Shown: positions 25,914 through 35,625 of the stretch, piece after piece
Layout of the letters: every line of letters starts with the position of its first letter
Numbering within the stretch: position 1 is the first letter of the stretch
Position numbers and translations under genes: made by a program
Assembly: GCF_019754945.1 (NCBI RefSeq)
Contig: NZ_JAEUWU010000002.1
Span: forward strand, 124,001-188,000
Direction of reading: 5' to 3'
DNA length: 64,000 bases
DNA from: Corynebacterium pseudokroppenstedtii
GTDB taxonomy: Bacteria; Actinomycetota; Actinomycetes; Mycobacteriales; Mycobacteriaceae
Notes under the pieces: generated by a model
Seen by the model: the letters and a program-made list of their open reading frames with translations, nothing else
Databases searched by the model: none
What the model was told of the DNA's origin: nothing

Positions 25914-26600
25914 TTACGGTTTTGTCGCGCTGTGGAGCGCCACGATGCCGCCAGTCAAGTTCCTCCAGCCGACGTCTTTCCACCCCGCAGATTGGATGAT
26001 CCGAGCTAAAGTCTCCTGGTCAGGCCATACTCGGATTGACTCCGCCAGGTACACGTATGACTCCGGATCCGAGGACACGATTTTCGCCACCGCAGGCAGC
26101 GCCCGCATCAAGTATTCCGTATAGATCGTCGAGAACACGGGGATAACTGGCGTTGAAAACTCACACACCGTTAAACGTCCGCCTGGCTTCACGACACGGG
26201 CCATTTCTCGGAGCCCAGCGACAGTATCCCCGAAGTTCCTCAGACCGAAAGAAATGGTGGCAGCATCGAAGGTGTTATCGGCGAAAGGAAGGTTAAGGCC
26301 ATCACCTGCAACTAAGGGCACGTCCCGATGACGTCCTGCTTTCAGCATGCCCAGAGAGAAATCACAGCCCACCACGAGGGCTCCAGACTTGGATAGTTCC
26401 GCCGTCGATACACCGGTCCCAGCAGCGAGGTCCACTATTTTCTCGCCGGGCTTCGGATCTAGCCGCTTCCGCGTTGCCTTTCGCCACAGCGTGTCGATCC
26501 CGCCCGTCAGCACCGTGTTAGTTAGGTCATATTTCTTGCCGACGGCATCGAACATGCGCGCCACTTCACGGGGTTTCTTTTCCAACGTCGCTCTAGCCAC
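25914..26600 (-). CDS. menG: demethylmenaquinone methyltransferase
   Basis: 228 residues from the GTG at 26600. Class I SAM-dependent methyltransferase of the UbiE/MenG family. [18 protein letters not shown] is the family start, [14 protein letters not shown] the SAM-binding motif I, and [31 protein letters not shown] and [19 protein letters not shown] the later signatures. It performs the last step of menaquinone synthesis at the membrane. The frame is open upstream but homologues begin here. Confidence 0.95.
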   Translation of the reverse strand: MARATLEKKPREVARMFDAVGKKYDLTNTVLTGGIDTLWRKATRKRLDPKPGEKIVDLAAGTGVSTAELSKSGALVVGCDFSLGMLKAGRHRDVPLVAGDGLNLPFADNTFDAATISFGLRNFGDTVAGLREMARVVKPGGRLTVCEFSTPVIPVFSTIYTEYLMRALPAVAKIVSSDPESYVYLAESIRVWPDQETLARIIQSAGWKDVGWRNLTGGIVALHSATKP

Positions 26601-26732
26601 GAGGCCCCAGACTACCCGGTGAGCTCGATATGGCGGCAGCTGCACTCCCCCCCCGACGGGATAGGCACCTTAGGACAGGGCGTCGGTGTGCACCCGATCC
26701 GCGTTCATCTCATCGCACCCAACGAAATGTGG

Positions 26733-27914
26733 CTACGCGTACCGATGCTCACGCTCCGCACGCCACCTTTCCAGCAGCGTCGGACGGAGTTCTTGCCCCG
26801 TCGGGGATTCGATCGCTGCCTCATAGTGCCCGATCAGTTCGTCACCTAGGCGCTCCCATGTTCGATTTTTCACGGAGTTTCGAGCAGCGACGCATCGGTC
26901 GTGATAGCCATCCGGCTCGAGCAGACGATCAACCGCCGCAGGGAGGTCCTGCTCAAAGGACTCCACAGGCAATAATTCACCATCGACGCCGTCGTCAATG
27001 AGATCAATGGGTCCACCGGCTCTCGGCCCGATGGTAGGCACCCCCGACGCCAGCGACTCTTGGACAGCCTGGCAGAACGTCTCATATTCGCCTGGGTGGA
27101 CAAAGAGGTCCAAGGAAGCATACACCTCCGCCAGGTCCTCCCCGTATTTCGCGCCGGTGAAGATCGCGCGTGGCAGCAACTCGCGCAATTCCTGGCTGTC
27201 CGGCCCGTCCCCGGTGATCACGAGTTGGATGTCGTCGCGGTCCTGCAGGGCAGCCAATCGGTACACGGACTTTTCCGCCGCTAAGCGCCCCACGTAGCCC
27301 ACGATTTTCTGCCCGTTGGGGGCCCATTGCCGACGCAGCGCGTCCGATCTCTTCGTCGGGGAGAAAAGCTCAATATCGACGCCGCGCGCCCAGTGGTACA
27401 CGTCTCTGATTTTGTGATGGCGGAGTTCCTGAATGGTCACCGACGACGGAGCAAGCGTTCGTGAGCAGGCGTTATGTACCGTTCGTGTCCACTGCCACGC
27501 GGCCGAGGCCAGCGGTTTCATGTGGTAATTATTCGCAAACCCAGCCACGTCCGTCTGATAAACAGCGACCGTCGGAATCCCCAACTGCCCTGCACCGAAC
27601 GCACCCGCGGCACCCAACACGAACGGGCTCGCCGCGTGAACCACGTCGGGTTTGTATTTACGTAAGGCCCGCTTCACGGTCGGCGTCGGCACCCCGATGG
27701 GGAGCGAGTCGATCAGCGGAACCTGAACGGTGGGAACGCGGGCGATGGGGAAACCCGCATAGTCCGGGCATTCATCTTGAACCTCGCGAGCACCCGGCGC
27801 GATGACTAGTGCGTCGTGGCCGTGACGGTCGCAGTATTCCAATACCCGGAGAATTGAGTTAGTGACACCGTTGATGTTTGGAAGAAATGATTCTGCAACA
27901 ATTGCAATGCGCAT
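26733..27914 (-). CDS. mgtA: GDP-mannose-dependent alpha-mannosyltransferase, GT4 (MgtA-like)
   Basis: 393 residues from MRIAIVAESFLPNINGVTNSIL. GT-B fold, GT4 family: the glycine loop near the start, KPDVVHAASPFVLG, the second Rossmann domain (KIVGYVGRLAAEKSV, LVITGDGPDSQELR) and the E-x7-E motif in HPGEYETFCQAVQESLASGVPT. In corynebacteria the gene beside menG encodes MgtA, which adds mannose to a glucuronyl-diacylglycerol anchor on the way to lipomannan-like glycolipids. Assignment rests on sequence style and on this conserved neighbourhood. Confidence 0.88.
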   Translation of the reverse strand: MRIAIVAESFLPNINGVTNSILRVLEYCDRHGHDALVIAPGAREVQDECPDYAGFPIARVPTVQVPLIDSLPIGVPTPTVKRALRKYKPDVVHAASPFVLGAAGAFGAGQLGIPTVAVYQTDVAGFANNYHMKPLASAAWQWTRTVHNACSRTLAPSSVTIQELRHHKIRDVYHWARGVDIELFSPTKRSDALRRQWAPNGQKIVGYVGRLAAEKSVYRLAALQDRDDIQLVITGDGPDSQELRELLPRAIFTGAKYGEDLAEVYASLDLFVHPGEYETFCQAVQESLASGVPTIGPRAGGPIDLIDDGVDGELLPVESFEQDLPAAVDRLLEPDGYHDRCVAARNSVKNRTWERLGDELIGHYEAAIESPTGQELRPTLLERWRAEREHRYA

Positions 27915-27992
27915 ACGACTTCTTCTCTTCCTCAATTCCCCGCGATAATGCGGTTATTTTTGCCGATAAGAAATGCTGTTTTATGCTGCCGA

Positions 27993-28565
27993 TCATCTAT
28001 CTCGGTGGCCATTGTATAAATTTTTCTTCCGTTCGGCGCGTCGGTTAATCAACGCTATTGCTCCCATCGATAGGGCGACCGTCACGATAAATGTTGAAAC
28101 CGCTGGTAGAAGGGATAATGTCCAGGTTCTTCCTTGGACTCGGACAATGTCGGGGTGGCTGCGGGAATACTCCACCCACACTTTCTGACCATCGTGCAAT
28201 CCGCCGGGATATAAAACTCCCGTGTTGGGGGAATGGAATTCTCCGGAGCTATCCCGAAATGAAATTGCTGTGCGCAACAGGCCGACGTGGTTCACCGTGG
28301 CGATGGCGGTTTCTTTATCTTTGTGCAGTTTAATGTCGTTATAGACTGGCCCGGCGACGAGCGTGGCGCACACCAGAGTCATTAGTAATGCGATCAATGC
28401 GACGACCTGGCGGCACCGGCGAGCGAAGGTATCGATCCGTACTTCAGCATCATCGCGAGACAATGTCCGACGGGGATTCCGCGGCTTGTCGCCGTGAGGA
28501 GTCTGATCCCCGTGAGGTGTGGGTTCGTTACCCGCGTTCATGTCGTGAGTTCTGGTCGCGTTCAC
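27993..28565 (-). CDS. DUF3592-type membrane protein
   Basis: About 190 residues. A polar N-terminal tail is followed by one membrane helix (VVALIALLMTLVCATLVAGPVY), an extracytoplasmic beta-rich domain (ATVNHVGLLRTAISFRDSSGEFH, GQKVWVEYSRSHPDIVRV) and a second helix (LLPAVSTFIVTVALSMGAIALI). This two-helix/beta arrangement is the DUF3592 pattern. GGGGAGG lies upstream of the GTG at 28565; a GTG at 28577 and ATG at 28541 are also possible. It sits between mgtA and menD. Role unknown. Confidence 0.8.
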   Translation of the reverse strand: MNATRTHDMNAGNEPTPHGDQTPHGDKPRNPRRTLSRDDAEVRIDTFARRCRQVVALIALLMTLVCATLVAGPVYNDIKLHKDKETAIATVNHVGLLRTAISFRDSSGEFHSPNTGVLYPGGLHDGQKVWVEYSRSHPDIVRVQGRTWTLSLLPAVSTFIVTVALSMGAIALINRRAERKKNLYNGHRDR

Positions 28566-28665
28566 TCCGATACTCACCTCCCCGCCGTCGTGCCCTGATC
28601 ATTATCCGCTTTCGTATGGTCATCGTGTGCTGTTCCACCGCCGTGCTTGGCATCGTTGCTGCGCG

Positions 28666-30615
28666 TTACTGCGCTTGACGCCTGTGGAGAACAGCAACGC
28701 GTCCTTCCAGGGATTCTACGGTCTGACGTCGATGCGCACGGTCGCATACGGCTTCAATCACCGTAATGCCCTCGTACGGTTCATATTCCTGGCGTGCTTG
28801 ATCGCGTTGATCCCCACTGCCCGAACTGGTGGCCCCATCATCGTTGAGCTGCATCCCCTCGGCATGACTCTCCAGCAAGGTAACCAGCTCTTCCGCAGTG
28901 TCAGCCCTCCGATACGCCATCCCGAAAGCGTCGCAAATCGACTTAATATCCACCTCGTGGTGAGTCGCCATAACGCGCTCGAAATGGTTGCGGAGTTCCG
29001 GCTTCCCCGGCTCCAAGGCCTCGAAAATGCCTCCACCCTGGTCATTCGCCACGACAATCAGAAGGTTCGACGGCCGCGGTTCCGACGCCGCCACGTTCAG
29101 GCCGGTCGCGTCGTGAAGGAAGGTCAGGTCTCCGGCCAGCGCCACGGTTCGCGGTGCACTCACACTGTCGGGTTCGGCTGCTTGTCGAGAGAGCGCGACG
29201 CCGATAGCCGTCGATAAGAAACCATCAATTCCCGACGCTCCACGGTTGGAGTACATCTCGACCCCATCAAACGGAGCGCCGACGAACGACAGATCGCGCA
29301 CCGGATTCGATGCTCCCACCACGAGCGCATCGCCGACGTGGACAGAGTCTGCGACGGCGGCGGCGACCGTCAGCCCGGTCATCCGATGGAGAGTGGACGG
29401 CTGCGCGGACGAATCCTCCACAGGTTCAGAAACCTCAGAAGACACAGCGAGGTCGTCCAGGAGGATCACCTCGCGCACGGCGTCGGCAGCGGCCTGATCC
29501 GCCGACCGGCAGTGATCCACCCATTGCCGGCTTTGTGGCGCAAGGTCGATCGTCGTCGCGACCTCCCCAGCCATGTGAGCAACATCCGGGTAATCGCCGG
29601 GGTTATCCGCGATGACCGTGATCGGGATATCAGGCCTGGCCACGAGTTTTGAGACATCCCGGTGCAGGGTCGGCCGGCCCGTCACCACCACGTGATCGGG
29701 TGACAACAGCGACAACGCCAAAGGATGGATAGGCACATCAGGCACTGCGGCGGTGGGCTCAGCGATCGTCGGTACCCCGCGGAGCGCGTCAACATGCGGC
29801 GCATTATGGCCAGCAATGTGAAGAACTCGCGGCGAGGACACCTTCGCCCGACCAACGAATCGCGTCCAACTCCCTCCATCCGGACGGCCCAACCGGTGCG
29901 CAGACTGGGCAGCCTCACGGAGCTGGTCGTCATCCGTCGGCACTAATGGGTTATCGAAGGGCACATCAATGTGCACCGGGCCACGGAAGGGCAGCTCCAC
30001 AGCATTGGCGGGGCGAGCATCTTCGGGGGTGGCAGCCCGCACCTGCATACGCACGCCCGCAGCCGTCGCCGCGACCACCGCCCTATCGACGGCAGCGCGG
30101 ACCTCACGATGCATCACGTGCCAAGCGTCACTGCGTCGAGTAGCAGTATCAATCCCCTCCGTCCGCACGGCGGTATCCCGGAAAGCCGACCGCTGATCCA
30201 CCGTCTGGTTCGCGCCCGTCCCCCACAATGACCAGGGACGATTCGCCGACAACACCATGAGCGGAAGGTGCGACATCTGCGCTTCCACCATCGCGGGCAC
30301 ACAATGCGCCACCGCACTCCCCGATGTCATCACCACCGGGACGACATGGTGGCCGCCGGGGATACCCGGGCGGTTCCGCCGCGGACCGCCCTCGGCCTGA
30401 GCTAAGCCCAACGCCAAGAACGCCGCGGTTCGCTCGTCGGTACGAATGTGAAGAGTGATCTCCCCACGTGCCGCGGCTTCGGAGAAGGCCAGCGCCAACG
30501 GTGCCGAACGGGAACCCGGGCACACGACCACGTCCTGCACGCCGCAACGGATCAGCTCGTCGACAATAATCGCTGCTGTCATGATGGAGGCAGGAGCACC
30601 ACCGGAACTACTCAT
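28666..30615 (-). CDS. menD: SEPHCHC synthase, menaquinone biosynthesis
   Basis: 649 residues, longer than the usual ~550 because of insertions. Thiamine-diphosphate enzyme joining 2-oxoglutarate to isochorismate. VCPGSRSAPLALAFSEAA and HIRTDERTAAFLALGLAQ carry the catalytic glutamate region, VMTSGSAVAHCVPAMVEA and PLMVLSANRPW follow, and the ThDP/Mg2+-binding part is VALAGDLTFLHDATGL with LLIVVANDQGGGIFE. The start at 30615 gives MSSSGGAPASIMTAA. It is followed upstream by menC in the same direction. Confidence 0.95.
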   Translation of the reverse strand: MSSSGGAPASIMTAAIIVDELIRCGVQDVVVCPGSRSAPLALAFSEAAARGEITLHIRTDERTAAFLALGLAQAEGGPRRNRPGIPGGHHVVPVVMTSGSAVAHCVPAMVEAQMSHLPLMVLSANRPWSLWGTGANQTVDQRSAFRDTAVRTEGIDTATRRSDAWHVMHREVRAAVDRAVVAATAAGVRMQVRAATPEDARPANAVELPFRGPVHIDVPFDNPLVPTDDDQLREAAQSAHRLGRPDGGSWTRFVGRAKVSSPRVLHIAGHNAPHVDALRGVPTIAEPTAAVPDVPIHPLALSLLSPDHVVVTGRPTLHRDVSKLVARPDIPITVIADNPGDYPDVAHMAGEVATTIDLAPQSRQWVDHCRSADQAAADAVREVILLDDLAVSSEVSEPVEDSSAQPSTLHRMTGLTVAAAVADSVHVGDALVVGASNPVRDLSFVGAPFDGVEMYSNRGASGIDGFLSTAIGVALSRQAAEPDSVSAPRTVALAGDLTFLHDATGLNVAASEPRPSNLLIVVANDQGGGIFEALEPGKPELRNHFERVMATHHEVDIKSICDAFGMAYRRADTAEELVTLLESHAEGMQLNDDGATSSGSGDQRDQARQEYEPYEGITVIEAVCDRAHRRQTVESLEGRVAVLHRRQAQ

Positions 30616-30660
30616 AGAGAACGATCTTTCCACCTTGTTACTCAGCCTTAACCATCAGCC

Positions 30661-31824
30661 TTAATCGGCCGCATGTCCCGGCATGTCCGACGCACCCGGT
30701 GCGCGAGATTCGCCCGAAACGCCCGGCACGTGTTTCCACGCCGCCGCCAGGCGCTCTTTCCACCACTGCACCCTATCCTCCGGGGCGCGATACCTCGCGA
30801 GCACATCCGGATCCGGAGTCCGCGGCTCCACAGCCATCATCCCGTCGACAATGGGCCGCGGATCGCCCACATCACCGGCCATCAGCGCACCCGTCGCAAG
30901 GCCAGCCGGCTGACTATCCACCGCCGACGCCGCGCACAGACCCGCATACATTCCCACCACCGAATCAATTGCCGACGACACCGTCACGGCCACACCATGC
31001 TTCCGCGCCTCCTCTGCCACCGCGATCACATTGCGCGGACCGCCGAGCGGCGCGGCCTTCACCACGGCAACGTCGATGGCCCCCATGCGTATAGCGCGGT
31101 ACGGATCCAATGCTTTACGTATGGACTCGTCGGCGGCGATGCGGGCACTCAGCCCCTCGTCGGCAAGCATGTTCCGCAAATCAGCAAGGTCCTCGAGGTG
31201 GGGACACGGCTGTTCCACGTAATCCAAGGGCCCATCGTGGAGGAATCGGCGGACGGCCTCATGGGCCTCCGCCACGGTCCACCCACCATTCGCGTCGACG
31301 CGGATATTGATGTCAGGGCGAGCCTCGCGAACAGCGCGAACCCGGGCGCAGTCGTCGCCGAGAGTCTGTCCCTTTTCCGCCACCTTCACTTTGACCGTCG
31401 AAATGCCCGCATATCGATCAAGGAGTTCGGGCACGCGAGCGGGGTCGCACGCGGGGATCGTCCCGTTGACCGGCACCCATCCGCGCGACAATGCGGGCGG
31501 CCCCACCCAACCCATCTCGAGGGCCGACGCCAACCACATCGCGGACTCCGCCGGACCGTATTCCAGGAAAGCGCCCCACTCGGACCAGCCGTGGGGGCCG
31601 TCGATAAGCATGACTTCGCGCTGCATGATCCCGCGGAACCGAATGTTCATCGGCAACTGGACAACATGGGCGCGCTCCCAGACGTCGTCGAGCGACGGGG
31701 CCGATACACCATCCGGCCACGTCGAGGGCCCATATGCGGGTACACACACAGGCCCACTCTGGCGAGGGACTTCATTCGACGGTGCAGGCCGGGATTCACT
31801 ATTGGGCAGGTCCATGCGAGACAT
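30661..31824 (-). CDS. menC: o-succinylbenzoate synthase
   Basis: 387 residues, enolase superfamily. It dehydrates SHCHC to o-succinylbenzoate. The capping domain (IRFRGIMQREVMLI, GWSEWGAFLEY) precedes a barrel with the catalytic KVKVAE lysine, the metal ligands in NIRVDANGGW, YVEQPC and IAADESIRK, and the second lysine in VVKAAPLGG. The C-terminal ~25 residues are a loose tail. The start at 31824 has GGGTAGAAG upstream. It precedes menD by 45 bases. Confidence 0.93.
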   Translation of the reverse strand: MSRMDLPNSESRPAPSNEVPRQSGPVCVPAYGPSTWPDGVSAPSLDDVWERAHVVQLPMNIRFRGIMQREVMLIDGPHGWSEWGAFLEYGPAESAMWLASALEMGWVGPPALSRGWVPVNGTIPACDPARVPELLDRYAGISTVKVKVAEKGQTLGDDCARVRAVREARPDINIRVDANGGWTVAEAHEAVRRFLHDGPLDYVEQPCPHLEDLADLRNMLADEGLSARIAADESIRKALDPYRAIRMGAIDVAVVKAAPLGGPRNVIAVAEEARKHGVAVTVSSAIDSVVGMYAGLCAASAVDSQPAGLATGALMAGDVGDPRPIVDGMMAVEPRTPDPDVLARYRAPEDRVQWWKERLAAAWKHVPGVSGESRAPGASDMPGHAAD

Positions 31825-31890
31825 GACTTCTACCCTAACGGCCGGCCGGACATAACCACCCGCGCGCTGATTGTCAGTATCCTCATCGGT

Positions 31891-32868
31891 ATGTCAGACG
31901 AACACTCCGCCACCCATTCCGATACTGACCAGCCCTTCAACCCCGAGCTGTGGAAACCGGTTCCCGGGTTCGAGGACCTCACGGACACTACGTATCACCG
32001 CCACGTCGGGACCGAGCGCGCCGACGGCATCGTCCGCATCGCTTTCGATCGGCCGGAAGTGCGCAATGCGTTTCGCCCTCACACTGTCGATGAGCTTTAT
32101 CGGACGCTCGACCATGCCCGCCGCACTCCCGACGTGGGAACTGTTCTTTTAACAGGCAATGGTCCGTCGCCTAAGGACGGCGGGTGGGCTTTCTGTTCGG
32201 GCGGTGATCAGCGTATTCGCGGCCGCTCAGGGTACCAATACGCTACTGAGCACAATTCTGATGTCGAGCACGCCGACGCGTCGGGCGTCGACACTGCACG
32301 TGCCAAAGCAGAGGGCGGTCGGCTCCACATCCTTGAGGTTCAGCGGCTTATCCGCACGATGCCGAAGGTTGTTATCGCGCTGGTCAATGGTTGGGCAGCC
32401 GGGGGCGGGCATTCCTTGCACGTGGTGTGCGACCTCACGTTGGCCTCGCGCGAACACGGGTTATTCAAGCAAACCGACGCCGACGTGGGGTCCTTTGATG
32501 CGGGGTACGGCTCCGCGTACTTGGCCCAGCAGGTCGGGCAAAAGTTCGCGCGCGAGATCTTCTTCCTCGGCCGGACCTACGATGCCGAGACAATGCACCG
32601 GATGGGCGCGGTGAATGAGGTCGTCGACCATGCTGAGCTGGAGAATGTTGCCATCGAGTGGGCGCGCGCGATCAATTCCAAGTCCCCGACCGCACAGCGG
32701 ATGCTGAAATTTGCCTTCAATCTTGCCGACGATGGCCTCATGGGGCAGCAGGTGTTCGCCGGCGAGGCCACGCGTCTGGCCTATATGACCGACGAAGCGC
32801 TGGAGGGCAGGAACTCCTTCCTGGAGAAACGACCTCCGCACTGGGACGAGTTCCCTTACTATTACTAA
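31891..32868 (+). CDS. menB: 1,4-dihydroxy-2-naphthoyl-CoA synthase
   Basis: 325 residues, crotonase superfamily. It closes the second ring of the naphthoquinone. Signatures are IAFDRPEVRNAFRPHTVDEL, GGWAFCSGGDQRIRG, KVVIALVNGWAAGGGHSLHVVCDLTLAS, the aspartate of TDADVGSFDAGYGSAYLA, and FFLGRTYDAETMHRMGAVNEVV. The ATG at 31891 has no Shine-Dalgarno, but TATCCT ends seven bases before it, so the mRNA is probably leaderless. A long open frame runs antisense through menC into this gene; it is not used. Confidence 0.95.
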   Translation: MSDEHSATHSDTDQPFNPELWKPVPGFEDLTDTTYHRHVGTERADGIVRIAFDRPEVRNAFRPHTVDELYRTLDHARRTPDVGTVLLTGNGPSPKDGGWAFCSGGDQRIRGRSGYQYATEHNSDVEHADASGVDTARAKAEGGRLHILEVQRLIRTMPKVVIALVNGWAAGGGHSLHVVCDLTLASREHGLFKQTDADVGSFDAGYGSAYLAQQVGQKFAREIFFLGRTYDAETMHRMGAVNEVVDHAELENVAIEWARAINSKSPTAQRMLKFAFNLADDGLMGQQVFAGEATRLAYMTDEALEGRNSFLEKRPPHWDEFPYYY

Positions 32869-32899
32869 CCAAACCTCCCCCATTTGCTACCCCCGGAAA

Positions 32900-32918
32900 G
32901 TTAACGGAATCTTAACGG
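32900..32918 (+). promoter_or_regulatory. 11-bp-spaced direct repeat upstream of pitA
   Basis: GTTAACGG and CTTAACGG, one helical turn apart, about 50-70 bases before the pitA start. Direct repeats at this spacing are typical of response-regulator sites such as PHO boxes. The link to phosphate control is inference from position. Confidence 0.4.
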
Positions 32919-32966
32919 CGCCACCACAGTTTGGCTGCTACATAGTCCGGGGAGGATACTTTCGCT

Positions 32967-34166
32967 GTGACCGAACTGATCATCCTCGTCATAGTGATCG
33001 CTACCGCGCTCGCGTTCGACTTCACAAATGGTTTTCACGACACCGCGAATGCAATGGCGACGTCCATTGCCACCGGCGCTCTCACACCAAAAGTTGCAGT
33101 CACATTGTCAGCGATCCTCAACCTCATCGGCGCATTCCTGTCCGTCGAGGTGGCAAAAACAGTCGGTAAAGGGATCGTTAATCTCGATCAGTTCAACCTC
33201 AACAGTGACGCTGACGCGCACAAGCTTCTTCTTGTCGTCTTTGCCGGCCTCATTGGTGGAATTGTCTGGAACCTACTGACCTGGCTGCTCGGCATCCCCT
33301 CCAGCTCCTCTCACGCCCTCTTCGGCGGTTTGATCGGAGCTGCATTCGTCTCCTTGGGCATCGGTGGTGTGGCCTGGGGAAACATCCTCGGCAAGATCAT
33401 CATCCCCGCATTGGCCGCACCCTTCGTCGCCGGCGTGGTATCCGCATGCGGCACCTGGTTGATTTACCGCATCACCGATAGCGTCGAGGAACACAACAAG
33501 AACGACCACTTCCGCATCGGGCAGATCGCCACAGCCTCGCTTGTTTCGCTTGCTCACGGCACTGGTGACGCTCAGAAAACGATGGGCGTCATTTTCTTGG
33601 CCCTGGTCGCATACGGCGAAATCGATGCCGACACCCACATGCCTCTGTGGATCATCGCGGCATGTGCCTCCGCCATCGCGTTGGGCACCTACACCGGCGG
33701 GTGGCGCGTGATCCGCACCCTGGGCAAAGGACTCGTCGAAATCGATTCCCCTCAGGGGATGGCGGCAGAAGCCTCCTCAGCTGCAATTATTCTTACTTCT
33801 TCGCACGCCGGTATGGCCTTGTCGACGACGCACGTCGCGACCGGATCGATCCTGGGCACGGGCCTGGGACGTCGAGGCGCTGAAGTGCGCTGGGGAGTTG
33901 CGGGCCGCATGGCGACCGCCTGGGTGATCACACTCCCCTGCGCGGCCATCGTCGGCGCCCTGACCTGGTTGGTTGCCCACCTTGTCGGCCTGGCCACCAC
34001 CGACTTCATCGGCGTCGTGGCAGCCTTCGCCATCCTGGTGACCTTGGCTGGCTACATCTACCACCAGTCCCGCAAGAACAAAGTGTCCTCCCACAACGTC
34101 AACGCAGAGTGGGACGAGCACTCCAACTCCGTTATTCCCGCTGAAGAGCGAAAGGTCGCCCGGTAA
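32967..34166 (+). CDS. pitA: inorganic phosphate transporter, PiT family
   Basis: 399 residues with about 10 membrane helices. The two PiT signature repeats are present: ALAFDFTNGFHDTANAMATSIATGAL near the start and SLAHGTGDAQKTMGVI in the middle, with the SSSHALFGGLIGA and STTHVATGSILGTG halves. It imports metal-phosphate with protons. GTG start with GGGGAGG upstream. Its stop overlaps the ATG of the next gene by one base. Confidence 0.95.
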   Translation: MTELIILVIVIATALAFDFTNGFHDTANAMATSIATGALTPKVAVTLSAILNLIGAFLSVEVAKTVGKGIVNLDQFNLNSDADAHKLLLVVFAGLIGGIVWNLLTWLLGIPSSSSHALFGGLIGAAFVSLGIGGVAWGNILGKIIIPALAAPFVAGVVSACGTWLIYRITDSVEEHNKNDHFRIGQIATASLVSLAHGTGDAQKTMGVIFLALVAYGEIDADTHMPLWIIAACASAIALGTYTGGWRVIRTLGKGLVEIDSPQGMAAEASSAAIILTSSHAGMALSTTHVATGSILGTGLGRRGAEVRWGVAGRMATAWVITLPCAAIVGALTWLVAHLVGLATTDFIGVVAAFAILVTLAGYIYHQSRKNKVSSHNVNAEWDEHSNSVIPAEERKVAR

Positions 34167-34432
34167 TGTCTACCCTCCATTCACTCCTCACTGTCCTCGT
34201 CGTCGCGCTGGTTTTAGGGGCTGGACTTCCGACACTGTTCTCCCTGGGTGTACGCCTAGATGCTGCCGGCTCCGCGGAAGGACAGCACACCAAGGGAATA
34301 AGCCACATTTTGGCGTGGGTGATCTACGCGCTCTGCCTGGCAGTCATCATCGCCGGTGTTCTGTGGATCACCAACGCAACGATCGCTCACTACACAGGTA
34401 TCAACATTTACGGCACGTCCGGCGGACACTAA
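34166..34432 (+). CDS. small membrane protein behind pitA
   Basis: 88 residues with two membrane helices (SLLTVLVVALVLGAGLPTLFSLGV and ILAWVIYALCLAVIIAGVLWI) and a short polar end. Start ATG overlaps the pitA stop (TAATG), so it is translationally coupled to the transporter. I recognise it only as a small conserved corynebacterial protein; a helper role for PitA is inference. Confidence 0.8.
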   Translation: MSTLHSLLTVLVVALVLGAGLPTLFSLGVRLDAAGSAEGQHTKGISHILAWVIYALCLAVIIAGVLWITNATIAHYTGINIYGTSGGH

Positions 34433-34445
34433 AGGACCCCTAGAG

Positions 34446-34928
34446 ATGAGCACTGGTTCACACCCCACCTCAGAATCCACCCCGAACCGAAGATCCACCT
34501 CCAACCCCGACGCATCCGACAGAAGCGCCACCGACAGCGGTGCCAGCAAGAAAGACCCCACTCCAACTGGGACTTTTTCAGCGGCCACCCAACGAGCCAT
34601 CGACGAACAACGAGAGCTGGAACATAAACACTGGCTGCTACGTTTCATTGAGTGGTTACGGGTTGGGTATCCAGCAGCTGTTCCCGACGGCGACGCCGGT
34701 GCGATCATGTACGTCCTCAAGCAAGATCTACGCGAAGAAGACATTGACCGGATAGCTGCGACCATCGTCGCTAAGCAGGATGCCCACCGTGACCAGGGAA
34801 AACCTATTACCGAGCAGGAAATTCACCGCTACATTGAGACAACGATGTCTCAAACGCCGACGGAGGACGATCTTGCCCGCGTGAAGGCAAAACTCCATGA
34901 TGGCGGTTTCGACGTCGCTGGCGCGTAA
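34446..34928 (+). CDS. DUF3349-containing protein
   Basis: 160 residues. An N-terminal ~55-residue Ser/Thr/Pro-rich, probably unstructured part leads to a DUF3349 fold (LLRFIEWLRVGYPAAVPDGDAGAIMYVLKQDLREEDIDRIAATI, then helices to the end). DUF3349 is a small helical actinobacterial domain of unknown function. AAGGA precedes the ATG, 13 bases after the small membrane gene, so it is part of the pitA operon. Confidence 0.8.
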   Translation: MSTGSHPTSESTPNRRSTSNPDASDRSATDSGASKKDPTPTGTFSAATQRAIDEQRELEHKHWLLRFIEWLRVGYPAAVPDGDAGAIMYVLKQDLREEDIDRIAATIVAKQDAHRDQGKPITEQEIHRYIETTMSQTPTEDDLARVKAKLHDGGFDVAGA

Positions 34929-35018
34929 GGCGCGAATCCAGGGACGCATGTGACTGAAGGTCGTTTTGTCTATCAGAGTGACAGGATTTCCTACGAAATT
35001 TGAGGGTGTAGTCAATGC

Positions 35019-35047
35019 TTGACTAGCCCAACAATTTCATCTAGAGT
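35019..35047 (+). promoter_or_regulatory. sigma70-type promoter
   Basis: -35 TTGACT (35019-35024), 17-base spacer, -10 TAGAGT (35042-35047). It would give the second DUF3349 gene a leader of ~195 bases. The remainder of 34929-35250 holds no gene. Confidence 0.55.
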
Positions 35048-35250
35048 GCTTTTTATCTAATTTCACACGTAGGGCACCTTCACCCGACGGTTCCAACCGG
35101 AAGTCTTAGCTGACGGCTTCACTTGATACCTTCAAGCGACGTTTTCGGCAGACGCACCAAGCAGCGTTTGGGCCGGTAACGCCGGATAAAGAGGCTCGCG
35201 TACCACGCTTTTGGGAACCCGCATACGACCTCATAAAGGAGGGGAAGAAA

Positions 35251-35556
35251 ATGGCAAGCAGCATCATGCGTTTCATCAACTGGCTTCGCATCAGCGACCA
35301 ACAATTCACCCCTGTGGACGTCGTTGGCCGTGTACATTCGGAGCATGACGGCCGTTCAGCGGTTGCACTTGCTGAGCCCGTTACCAAGACGAAGACTGCC
35401 GACGTGGTTAATCTCCTCGTCACCGAAGGGCACATTCCATCAACGGCTGCAGACGCGGCACAAGCTTTCTACGCTGTTCACCAGCGCAAAGCCACCCGCG
35501 AAGAGATTCACACCATCTTCGTCACGCTTGATAGCCTCGGCTTCATCGCCGACTAA
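35251..35556 (+). CDS. DUF3349-containing protein, short paralogue
   Basis: 101 residues, just the domain: SIMRFINWLRISDQQFTPVDVVGRV matches the start of the domain in the gene 0.8 kb upstream, and KTADVVNLLVTEGHIPSTAADAAQAF and REEIHTIFVTLDSLGF are the later helices. AAAGGAGG precedes the ATG. It has its own promoter and an intrinsic terminator. The pair probably arose by duplication. Function unknown. Confidence 0.82.
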   Translation: MASSIMRFINWLRISDQQFTPVDVVGRVHSEHDGRSAVALAEPVTKTKTADVVNLLVTEGHIPSTAADAAQAFYAVHQRKATREEIHTIFVTLDSLGFIAD

Positions 35557-35562
35557 CACTTC

Positions 35563-35594
35563 ACCCAGCCACTGGCTCACCCCGGTGGCTGGGT
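35563..35594 (+). terminator. intrinsic terminator
   Basis: 10-bp stem ACCCAGCCAC / GTGGCTGGGT followed by TTTTCTCTT, starting seven bases after the DUF3349 stop. Confidence 0.9.
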
Positions 35595-35625
35595 TTTCTC
35601 TTGCCCCTCACTACACTGCCTCACC

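Noticed and set aside
30673..31890. Very long plus-strand open frame continuous with menB
   Set aside because: It runs antisense through all of menC, is rich in His/Arg/Pro as reverse frames of high-G+C genes are, and has no homology-like motifs before the MenB start at 31891.
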